This document shows positions 1 through 6,295 of a stretch of DNA of 19,021 nt, piece by piece. This DNA comes from Phycisphaeraceae bacterium (lineage in GTDB: Bacteria; Planctomycetota; Phycisphaerae; Phycisphaerales; UBA1924), in contig WUAJ01000024.1 in assembly GCA_009827215.1 (NCBI GenBank), forward strand, positions 1 to 19,021, read 5' to 3'. The notes beneath the pieces were generated by a model. It worked only from the letters and a program-made list of their open reading frames with translations, had not been told where the DNA came from and made no database searches. The position numbers and the translations under genes were made by a program. Numbering within the stretch: position 1 is the stretch's first letter; each line of letters starts with the position of its first letter.

Positions 1-31
1 GCAAGCCAACGCCGAAGGAGAACCATCTAAG

Positions 32-71
32 CAAGATGGACAAGACCCCACCCAGGGGTTTGTCCATCTTG
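32..71. repeat. Palindromic hairpin, copy 1 of 3
   Basis: Arms CAAGATGGACAA (32-43) and TTGTCCATCTTG (60-71) are perfectly complementary over 12 bp. After one bulged G (44) the stem continues for 5 bp (45-49 with 55-59) around a 5-nt loop. No T-run follows, so it is not a standard intrinsic terminator on the plus strand, though it could act as a terminator or 3' end stabiliser for an upstream gene. Confidence 0.85.
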
Positions 72-143
72 GATATGCGAGCACTCAGTAATGTGTGACG
101 CCCGCTCAATCTCATCTCCAAAGCTTCTATTTCTCTAAAAACC

Positions 144-183
144 CAAGGATGACAAGACCACCCCCAGTGGTTTGTCATCCTTG
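144..183. repeat. Palindromic hairpin, copy 2 of 3
   Basis: Arms CAAGGATGACAA (144-155) and TTGTCATCCTTG (172-183) pair perfectly, then a bulged G (156) and 5 more pairs (157-161 with 167-171) close a 5-nt loop. The architecture is identical to copy 1, but three stem positions differ and each is compensated on the opposite arm. It is preceded by CTCT, A-rich sequence and CCC, as is copy 3. Confidence 0.9.
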
Positions 184-236
184 CATTCTTCTTATCTATC
201 TCCCCCTCTCTCTACCCCCTCTATCTCTCTCAAAAC

Positions 237-278
237 CCAAGGATGACAAACCCAAGGGGGAAGGTTTGTCATCCTTGG
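237..278. repeat. Palindromic hairpin, copy 3 of 3
   Basis: A 14-bp perfect stem (237-250 with 265-278) is extended by two C-G pairs (251-252 with 263-264) around a 10-nt loop (253-262). The arms share the core AAGGATGACAA with copy 2. The bulged G seen in copies 1 and 2 is absent. Confidence 0.9.
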
Positions 279-336
279 ACTCCGCATGGAAACATCCCGA
301 ATTCACCCCTCAACGCGTGCATCAGACCCCCAAATG

Positions 337-412
337 CGATATGATCCGTCTTACCGGCGGGCGGAGCCCAATCAGCCGGGGTGACATATCGAACGCACTT
401 GCTCGTAAGTGC
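337..412 (+). promoter_or_regulatory. Possible structured leader of smc
   Basis: Nested complementarity: CGATATG (337-343) with CATATCG (385-391), then CCGGC (354-358) with GCCGG (375-379), then GGGC (359-362) with GCCC (366-369) around a 3-nt loop. A separate 6-bp hairpin follows, GCACTT (395-400) with AAGTGC (407-412). I do not recognise a known riboswitch. It could be an mRNA leader, a small RNA, or chance pairing; the 7-bp outer stem alone is not statistically compelling. Confidence 0.3.
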
Positions 413-441
413 TGTACTGGTGATGTGTTGCCAGCCAACAC

Positions 442-447
442 GGAGGT
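442..447 (+). promoter_or_regulatory. Ribosome binding site of smc
   Basis: GGAGGT lies 9 nt before the ATG at 457 and favours that start, although the next in-frame ATG is only three codons downstream. Confidence 0.7.
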
Positions 448-456
448 TGCGCTGAC

Positions 457-3400
457 ATGACGACGATGACGACAACTCAAGAATCCACTCCTCAATCACC
501 TACCCAAACGCCCTCTCAGAGCGATCCACAGCCGATCCGCTCAGGCCTCGCGCTCACCAAGCTCACCCTCTCTGGATTCAAGTCCTTCGCCGACAAAACA
601 ACCTTCACCTTCGATGATCCGATCACCGGCATCGTCGGACCCAACGGCTGCGGAAAGTCCAATGTCGTCGACGCGATCAAATGGGTCCTCGGAGAACGCT
701 CCTCCAAATCCCTCCGCGGCAAGGAAATGCTCGACTGCATCTTCGCCGGATCAGCAGGACGCAAACCCTCAGGGATGGCCTCCGTCACCCTCTCGTTCGA
801 CAACCCCAAGTCCGCGCAGATCCTGACCGAAGCTGCCGGGAAAGCCGACGAGCAGACCACCCCGACCGACACCCACGAAGTCCTCGTCGAAGATGTCGAA
901 GTCGATTCAGTTGAATCGGTCGAAGTCGAAGAATCCAACACCGAAGAACACCACCCCGCACACGACGAGCACATCAGCGACGAAGACGCCGACCGTGCCG
1001 CGAGCGAGGGCGAGTCCGAAGCCGCGTCCATCATCACCGAACGCCGCCGGATCGCGCGACCGCTCCCGATCGATGCGGACCAGGTCGAGGTCCAGCGCCG
1101 ACTCTACCGCGACGGCAAATCCCAGTACCTCATCAACGGCAAGCTCGCGCGACTCAAAGACATCCGCGACCTCTTCCTCGATACAGGGATCGGCGCCGAC
1201 GCGTACTCGATCATCGAGCAGGGGAAGGTCGACCGCATGCTCCTCGCGTCGCCGATGGAACGCCGTGTCATCTTTGAAGAAGCCGCTGGTATCGCCAAGT
1301 ACCGCCAGCGCCGCGTCGAAGCGCAGCGCAAGCTCGACAAAGCGGAGTCCAACCTCGCGGTCACCAAAGAACAACTCGACTCGACTGAACGCCGTTTGCG
1401 GATGGTCAAGGGACAAGCCGCCAAAGCACGCCGCTTCAAAGAACTCGACGACGAGTACCGCGCCCAAAGACTCGCGCTGAGCTTCGAGCAGTACGACGAC
1501 ATCCGCCGTCGTCTCGAAGGATTGACCTCGCAGATCGCGGCTCTCGAAACCGAGCGCCAGCAAACCCAGCAGATGCTCGCAGAAGCCGAGGATCAGTACA
1601 ACGAAGCGAAGGAGCACCGACTCACCGTCGGACGAGCGCTCCGCGAGACCGAGAACGCCCTCACAAACGCGCGTCACCAAGCAGAGTCCGCGAACCAGCG
1701 TCAGGAGATGACGCACAAAGCGATCGAGGACGCGGCGCACCTCGTCGAGACCGAAACCACCCGCCTCACCGAATCCAGCGGTAGGCTTCAAGAGATCGAC
1801 GCGCAGATCACCTCGCACACCGACACCCTCGAAGGACTACAGGAAACACTCGCGACCTCCGAAGAAACACTCAAGCAAACCAGCGATCAGCGCGAACACG
1901 CCGCGCGTCAGCTCAACGAGCATCGTCAGAAGATCGACGAGACCCGCTCCGTGGTCGCATCCGTCGAGCGCGAGCACGCGACCCTCGTCGCACGCGTCGA
2001 GTCCGATGATCGCCGCATCGAGTCCATCACCGAACGCGTGAGCGAATTGACCCAGCGCCTCCGCGAACTCGACACCAAGATCAGCGAATCCAAACAGCTC
2101 GCATCCAATACCGAAGAAGCAATCTCGCTCATCGACAGCGAGATCACCAAGGACCAAAGCGCCCTCTCCGCGCTGGATCAACGCGTCGAATCCCTCGACT
2201 CCTCGCGAGGCAATCTCGCCAAACGCGTCAACACCCTCGACGAAGAACGCGTCCGACTCGAAACCCGCCACGCGACGCTCGACGAGATGGTCAAGGGACG
2301 CGTCGGACTCGATGAAGCCGTCCGCGCTGTCCTCGAGATCCAAGATCGCGGTGAAGGATTCTCCGGAGTCATCGGCCCACTCGCCGAACTTATCGAAGCC
2401 AACGCCGAGCACGCTTCACACATCGAAGTCGCGCTCGAAGACACCCTCCAAGCACTCGTCGTCGAATCCATGGACGCGATGCCTACGCGTGAAGAACTCG
2501 CACAACTCCCAGGACGAGTCACCTTCCTCCCGCTCACCAACACCACCACCCCAACCAACTCCATCCCAGGTTGGTTGACCGACGCGACCAACGGCCGCGT
2601 CATCCGCCTGCGAAACACCGTCACCAGCAGGGACCAAGACCCACGCGTCGATGCACTCCTCGATCGCTTGCTCGGGAACTCTCTGCTCGTAAGCGACCTC
2701 GATTCCGCGATGCTCCTCGGCGCTGGACCGCTCGCATCGACTCCTTGCCGATTCGTCACGCGAGCAGGCGTCGTCATCGAGCCCGATGGACGCGTCTGTG
2801 CCGGAACACGCTCAGGGAGCGAATCCGATGGACTACTCGCACGCCAGAGCGAACTCCATGAACTCTCCAGCAAGGTCGAGATCATCCGCACCGATCTCGA
2901 TCAAGCCAAGCAGGAACTCGCCCGTGTCGACCACGACGCCGCGAATCTCGGAGAGCAGCGCAGCAAGCTCCACTCGAAGATCACGGCACTCCGCGAATCC
3001 CGCGTCCGCACCGAGCACACGCTCGACACGCACCGCTCGGAAGCCGAGCGTCTGACGCGTGATCAACAGCGAGGCATCGACGAACAGCAAACCCACGCGA
3101 ACAGACTCGAAGAATCCCGCGTCGGACGCGAAGCACTCGTCACCAAGTCAGGTCAGCTCGAGCGACTCCTGCAGGAGCAACGCACCGAACTGGAGACCCT
3201 GCAAGCAGGGATCGGTCAGTACGAGCAAGCTCTCGACGATGTCAACGAACGCGCCAGCGCCGCTCGCATCGCCGTATCGACCGCCCATGAGCAGGTCCGC
3301 TCCGAATCGCGTCACCTCTCCGCCCTCACCAGCTCACGCGACGAGATCGAACGCGCCTCGAGCCAAGCCCAAGCGATGATCGAACGCGCCCGCGCCAACC

Positions 3401-4605
3401 TCGACGAGCACAAACGCGTCGCCCAAGAAGCACACGACGAGCAGCTCAAAGCCCACGCGCTCATCGAATCCCTCGAATCCGCGATGCACGAGCAAGCGGA
3501 GGTCGTCCGCGTCGCCGAGGAAGCGGTCAACACCGCGAGCAGCGCGATGTCCCAAGCACGCGACCAAGCCGAAGCGTTCAACAGAGATTGGCACGCCGTC
3601 GAATCCGCACGCCGCGAGACCGAAGTCAAACGCGAGACCATCGAGGAACGCACGCTCGAAGACCTCGAAGTCGATCTCGTGTTCGAGTACCCCGAGTACC
3701 GCCACATGATGGATGATGGAGGCGTCGCCCGCATCGATGTCACCGCGATGACCGCGAGCGTCCATGTCCTCAAAACCGAGATCAAAAAGCTCGGCAATGT
3801 CAACCTCAACTCCATCGACGAAGAATCCAACCTCACCCAGCGCAACGAGGACCTCATCAACCAGGTCCGCGACATCGACGAGGCACGCATCAAGCTCGCG
3901 ACGCTCATCGAGAAACTCAATGTCGCGTCCCGCGCCCGCTTCGGTGAAGTCTTCGACCGCATCAAAGACGAGTTCGGCGGTCGCAACGGCATGTTCCGTA
4001 GACTCTTCGGTGGTGGACGCGCCGAGGTCCGACTCATGCCGCTCATCAAGGAAGTCGACGGCGAGAAGGTCCAGACCGACGAGATCGACCTCCTCGAATC
4101 CGGAATCGAAGTCATCGCCAAACCACCAGGAAAGGAGCCGCGTTCGATCAACCAGCTCTCAGGTGGCGAGAAGACCATGACCGCCGTCGCGATGCTCCTC
4201 GCGATCTTCCGCAGTAAACCATCCTGCTTCTGTGTCCTCGACGAAGTCGATGCAGCGCTCGACGAAGCGAATGTCGGACGCTTCTGCTCCACACTTGACC
4301 TGTTCGCGCTCCAGAGCCGATTCATCGTCATCACGCACAACAAACGCACCATGCAAGCGACCGACAAACTCTTCGGAGTCACCATGCAAGAACGAGGAGT
4401 ATCCAAACGCGTCGAGGTCCGCTTCGACCAAGTCGGAGACGACGGCGAGATCGATGCCAAAGCAGTCAAAGACACGCCGGTTGAAGCAGTTGAAGCCAGC
4501 CCAATCGAAAAAGAAACCCCAGAAGGGATGAAGCCTTCCGGGGCATTACGGGCGGCACTCGCTTCAATGCGTCAAGACGAGTCGACTGTGTCAGTCGAGA
4601 ACTAA
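457..4605 (+). CDS. smc: Chromosome segregation protein SMC with an acidic head insertion
   Basis: SMC is the ATPase of the bacterial SMC-ScpAB condensin, which organises and segregates chromosomes. The N-terminal head has Walker A GPNGCGKS at residues 61-68. Long coiled-coil arms flank a hinge at roughly 634-785. The C-terminal head has the ABC signature LSGGE at 1234-1238 and Walker B VLDEVDA near 1260-1266. The chain is 1382 residues, against about 1190 for typical bacterial SMC. The excess comes mainly from a Ser/Thr/Gln/Pro-rich N-terminal extension of about 30 residues, an Asp/Glu-rich low-complexity insertion at about 118-200 between the VTLSFDN strand and the RRLYRDG motif, and a charged C-terminal tail. 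A GGAGGT lies 9 nt before the ATG. ScpA and ScpB are not in the window. The gene stops 5 nt before the convergent SRPBCC gene. The family assignment is certain; the role of the insertion is unknown. Confidence 0.97.
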   Translation: MTTMTTTQESTPQSPTQTPSQSDPQPIRSGLALTKLTLSGFKSFADKTTFTFDDPITGIVGPNGCGKSNVVDAIKWVLGERSSKSLRGKEMLDCIFAGSAGRKPSGMASVTLSFDNPKSAQILTEAAGKADEQTTPTDTHEVLVEDVEVDSVESVEVEESNTEEHHPAHDEHISDEDADRAASEGESEAASIITERRRIARPLPIDADQVEVQRRLYRDGKSQYLINGKLARLKDIRDLFLDTGIGADAYSIIEQGKVDRMLLASPMERRVIFEEAAGIAKYRQRRVEAQRKLDKAESNLAVTKEQLDSTERRLRMVKGQAAKARRFKELDDEYRAQRLALSFEQYDDIRRRLEGLTSQIAALETERQQTQQMLAEAEDQYNEAKEHRLTVGRALRETENALTNARHQAESANQRQEMTHKAIEDAAHLVETETTRLTESSGRLQEIDAQITSHTDTLEGLQETLATSEETLKQTSDQREHAARQLNEHRQKIDETRSVVASVEREHATLVARVESDDRRIESITERVSELTQRLRELDTKISESKQLASNTEEAISLIDSEITKDQSALSALDQRVESLDSSRGNLAKRVNTLDEERVRLETRHATLDEMVKGRVGLDEAVRAVLEIQDRGEGFSGVIGPLAELIEANAEHASHIEVALEDTLQALVVESMDAMPTREELAQLPGRVTFLPLTNTTTPTNSIPGWLTDATNGRVIRLRNTVTSRDQDPRVDALLDRLLGNSLLVSDLDSAMLLGAGPLASTPCRFVTRAGVVIEPDGRVCAGTRSGSESDGLLARQSELHELSSKVEIIRTDLDQAKQELARVDHDAANLGEQRSKLHSKITALRESRVRTEHTLDTHRSEAERLTRDQQRGIDEQQTHANRLEESRVGREALVTKSGQLERLLQEQRTELETLQAGIGQYEQALDDVNERASAARIAVSTAHEQVRSESRHLSALTSSRDEIERASSQAQAMIERARANLDEHKRVAQEAHDEQLKAHALIESLESAMHEQAEVVRVAEEAVNTASSAMSQARDQAEAFNRDWHAVESARRETEVKRETIEERTLEDLEVDLVFEYPEYRHMMDDGGVARIDVTAMTASVHVLKTEIKKLGNVNLNSIDEESNLTQRNEDLINQVRDIDEARIKLATLIEKLNVASRARFGEVFDRIKDEFGGRNGMFRRLFGGGRAEVRLMPLIKEVDGEKVQTDEIDLLESGIEVIAKPPGKEPRSINQLSGGEKTMTAVAMLLAIFRSKPSCFCVLDEVDAALDEANVGRFCSTLDLFALQSRFIVITHNKRTMQATDKLFGVTMQERGVSKRVEVRFDQVGDDGEIDAKAVKDTPVEAVEASPIEKETPEGMKPSGALRAALASMRQDESTVSVEN

Positions 4606-4610
4606 CCGAC

Positions 4611-5066
4611 TCATTTGGATTCAACCAGCTTCTTGAGCTTCCCGAGTCCATCCGCCCAACCCTCCTCAAAGTCGGTTGCCATATCCTCGCAAATCTCTCC
4701 AGCCATGCGATGGTCTACGCTAACTCGTGTTCCACCATCGACATCTTCAAAGCAGATGGTCATATTCATGATCACCGCCAGCGGAACTGTGCAATCACCA
4801 CGCATCCGTATTTTGTAGTTCGGCTTAATCATCGTGATCTCACCAAGCACATTGAAACCGCCATCGGGGAGGTCAAAGTAAAAACGTCCTCCAACCTTCT
4901 CCTCACAACGTGTCGTGTTTGTCGCTTTCGTTTCTTCATTCTGGTAGAACCAGTTCTCAGGCTCATCAAACCAAGTCCGATACACCAACTCCTTCGGAGC
5001 ATTGATGACAATCTCGGTCTGCGCCAGCGCGATACGAGAAGGTGTTTCAATACATTTTGTACTCAT
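4611..5066 (-). CDS. SRPBCC-fold protein (AHSA1/START-like), 151 aa
   Basis: A protein of the AHSA1-type SRPBCC superfamily, which forms a helix-grip fold around a hydrophobic cavity. Visible landmarks are the N-terminal strand and helix EIVINAPKELVYRTWFDEPENW, here broken by no gap (residues about 17-38), the GGRFYFDLP strand, the GEITMIKPNYKIRMR segment, the T-R-V-S-V-D-H strand, and a terminal helix ending GLGKLKKLVES. The ligand is unknown. The start at 5066 is chosen because AAAGGAA lies 7 nt upstream and the ORF then begins 2 nt after the ArsR stop; a longer frame to 5159 would overlap the ArsR gene by about 90 nt. ArsR-AHSA1 pairs are a recurrent operon type in bacteria. Hand-counted GC over 4681-4980 is about 48%, lower than in smc. 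Confidence 0.85.
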   Translation of the reverse strand: MSTKCIETPSRIALAQTEIVINAPKELVYRTWFDEPENWFYQNEETKATNTTRCEEKVGGRFYFDLPDGGFNVLGEITMIKPNYKIRMRGDCTVPLAVIMNMTICFEDVDGGTRVSVDHRMAGEICEDMATDFEEGWADGLGKLKKLVESK

Positions 5067-5068
5067 AA

Positions 5069-5416
5069 CTATGTTCCTTTCGATTGAGCCTTCGATTCGA
5101 CTCTCTGTTTCAACTTGACCAATGAGCCTGCCCACTGGTCCTCGTACTTGCTCACCCATCGCTCATAGATCATCCGGAGCGGGACCGCGTTGAGATGATT
5201 CCATCGCGTCCTGCCGTCCTTCTTCGACACGACCAAGCCCGCGTCCTCGAGCAGCCCCAGATGCTTCATCACGCCGAAACGTGTCATCTCTGGGAACTCC
5301 TCCACGATCTCCGTAGTGGTCTTGGGTCCATCGCGAAGCAGGTCCAGGATCGCCCGCCGTGTGGGATCACCCAGCGCCTTAAAGACCCGATCCATTTGAT
5401 CGATTTGCCCTTTCAT
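5069..5416 (-). CDS. ArsR/SmtB-family transcriptional repressor
   Basis: A 115-residue winged-helix regulator. It opens with the family hallmark MDRVFKALGDPTRRAILDLL (residues 8-27). The recognition helix lies in TRFGVMKHLGLLEDAGLV (45-62) and the wing in KKDGRTRWN (65-73). There is no cysteine, so the ELCVCDL metal-binding motif of classical ArsR is missing and metal sensing is unlikely. This matches the subgroup paired with SRPBCC proteins, whose signal is generally unknown. Two starts are possible, 5428 and 5416. The ATG at 5428 follows GGAGG by only one base, too close for a ribosome site, so 5416 is preferred with modest confidence. It is the first gene of an operon with the SRPBCC gene and probably represses its own promoter, since an operator-like palindrome lies inside that promoter. 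Confidence 0.9.
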   Translation of the reverse strand: MKGQIDQMDRVFKALGDPTRRAILDLLRDGPKTTTEIVEEFPEMTRFGVMKHLGLLEDAGLVVSKKDGRTRWNHLNAVPLRMIYERWVSKYEDQWAGSLVKLKQRVESKAQSKGT

Positions 5417-5464
5417 ACTCGGCCTCATGCCTCCAAAGCACGTGAGTCATTCACGAGCTACACA

Positions 5465-5492
5465 GGTGACTATATGGTCACCCATTGACCAT
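5465..5492. promoter_or_regulatory. Probable ArsR operator
   Basis: ATGGTCA (5474-5480) and TGACCAT (5486-5492) form a perfect 7-bp inverted repeat with a 5-nt spacer, filling the gap between -35 and -10. An overlapping second inverted repeat, GGTGAC (5465-5470) with GTCACC (5477-5482), covers the -10 box. A repressor bound here would block RNA polymerase directly, consistent with autoregulation by the adjacent ArsR protein. Confidence 0.7.
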
Positions 5493-5497
5493 GTCAA
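5469..5497 (-). promoter_or_regulatory. Sigma-70-type promoter of the ArsR-SRPBCC operon
   Basis: On the minus strand TTGACA (5492-5497) and TATAGT (5469-5474) are separated by exactly 17 nt (5475-5491). The expected transcription start is near 5462, leaving a leader of about 35-45 nt before the ArsR start. Confidence 0.8.
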
Positions 5498-5543
5498 GCA
5501 CACTTTCAAAAACACCGCCCGCATCCTCTGAACCCAGATTCAG

Positions 5544-5549
5544 TAGAAT
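5544..5549 (+). promoter_or_regulatory. -10-like TAGAAT, possible leaderless start
   Basis: TAGAAT ends 5 nt before the ATG of the YCII gene, which has no Shine-Dalgarno sequence. No clear -35 hexamer is visible. The spacing would put transcription initiation at or next to the ATG. Confidence 0.4.
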
Positions 5550-5554
5550 CAATC

Positions 5555-6268
5555 ATGTTCAAATCAAAGCTCATCCAGCTGCTCTCACTCGTCACCCTCT
5601 GCTTCGCGTCACGCGCCCTCGCCGCCGGCCCGCTCCAGACCTACACCTTCGTCTACATCCTCACAGGACCCGCGACCGACATCGACGCAACGACCCAAGA
5701 AGAAGCCTTCCAAGGACACTTCTCCAACATGACCCGAATGGCCGAGAACGGCGACCTCCTCATCGCCGGACCTTACTGGGAACCCAAAACCTGGGACGAC
5801 ATGCGAGGCATGTGGATCTTCAACACCGACGACCTCGACCAAGCCAGCGAGTTCGCGGCCACCGACCCTCCAGGCAAACTCGGGATCTTTGTCTTCGACA
5901 TCCTCCACTTCACAACCGACGACGCGCTCCTCGAACTCCCGCGCCTCGAAAAAGAAGACGAGCAGCGCCGCCTCTCCGATCCCGACATCCCCGACGAGTG
6001 GGTCGGCCGCGGATACTTCTGGGCATTCGCTCCAGTCGCCAAGTCCAACGAACCAGACCGCGTCCAAGGCGTCGCCCTCCTCGGAACCCTGATCGGGAAT
6101 GACGACTCTCGCCTCCAAGACGACCATTGGCTCATCCTCCTCGACGCCACCACCGCCGACGAAGCAAAACAAGTCCTCAAGGATGCCGGGTGCGATCCAG
6201 ACCACTGGAGCATCGACCAGTGGTACGGCAGCGCCATGCCCGCAAAGCTCCCAACTTTCCGCGAGTAA
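5555..6268 (+). CDS. Secreted YCII-related protein with two YCII-like halves
   Basis: A 237-residue protein with an N-terminal signal peptide: basic residues, a hydrophobic core (LIQLLSLVTLCF) and ALA-A near residues 21-24. The mature part starts with a YCII-like domain at about 29-118, recognisable from YTFVYILTGP, the GHFSNMTRMAENGDLLIAGP helix-turn and the WIFNTDDLDQASEFAATDP segment. A second, more divergent half at about 150-235 repeats the pattern (GVALLGTLIG, WLILLDATTADEAKQVLKDAG). YciI-type domains are dimeric ferredoxin-like folds, and a tandem copy could make an intramolecular dimer. The substrate is unknown. Most YciI proteins are short and cytoplasmic, so export is unusual. It is followed by uvrB after 27 nt but the functions are unrelated. 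Confidence 0.75.
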   Translation: MFKSKLIQLLSLVTLCFASRALAAGPLQTYTFVYILTGPATDIDATTQEEAFQGHFSNMTRMAENGDLLIAGPYWEPKTWDDMRGMWIFNTDDLDQASEFAATDPPGKLGIFVFDILHFTTDDALLELPRLEKEDEQRRLSDPDIPDEWVGRGYFWAFAPVAKSNEPDRVQGVALLGTLIGNDDSRLQDDHWLILLDATTADEAKQVLKDAGCDPDHWSIDQWYGSAMPAKLPTFRE

Positions 6269-6283
6269 TCCCCCCAAACTGCA

Positions 6284-6289
6284 TACGAT
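6284..6289 (+). promoter_or_regulatory. -10-like TACGAT, possible leaderless start of uvrB
   Basis: TACGAT ends 6 nt before the uvrB ATG, with no Shine-Dalgarno sequence in between or upstream and no clear -35. Confidence 0.4.
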
Positions 6290-6295
6290 CCCACG

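Larger units (their letters stand above)
1..456. other. Non-coding region upstream of smc
   Basis: No credible gene lies here. It contains three related hairpins (32-71, 144-183, 237-278), pyrimidine-rich tracts between them, and a foldable segment at 337-412 just before smc. The first 30 bases could be the tail of an upstream gene, because frame 1 ends in an Arg-rich peptide at a TAA at 28-30, directly before the first hairpin, but this is too short to call. A -10-like TATGAT sits at 340-345 with no convincing -35 partner. A 121-codon open frame across the region runs through the hairpins and shows no recognisable domain. Confidence 0.7.

Noticed and set aside
1..94. Possible 3' end of an upstream gene
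   Set aside because: Two frames are open for short stretches (stops at 28-30 and 92-94) and cannot be told apart from so little sequence.
32..278. CRISPR array
   Set aside because: Only three imperfect repeats, which are long palindromes with unequal spacing (112 and 93 nt) and pyrimidine-rich spacers, unlike CRISPR repeats; no cas genes.
95..460. 121-codon open frame across the hairpin region
   Set aside because: It reads through two hairpins and a pyrimidine tract, has no domain, and ends over the smc start.
907..1818. 303-codon open frame on the minus strand inside smc
   Set aside because: Antisense shadow of smc caused by its codon bias; low-complexity peptide without a domain, while the plus-strand frame is an unambiguous SMC.
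3312..4475. 387-codon open frame on the minus strand inside smc
   Set aside because: Ser/Arg-rich peptide typical of an antisense frame; it overlaps the essential ABC signature and Walker B region of smc.
4519..4612. Hairpins at the 3' end of smc as a terminator
   Set aside because: Short stems (about 5 bp) lying in coding sequence without a following T-run.
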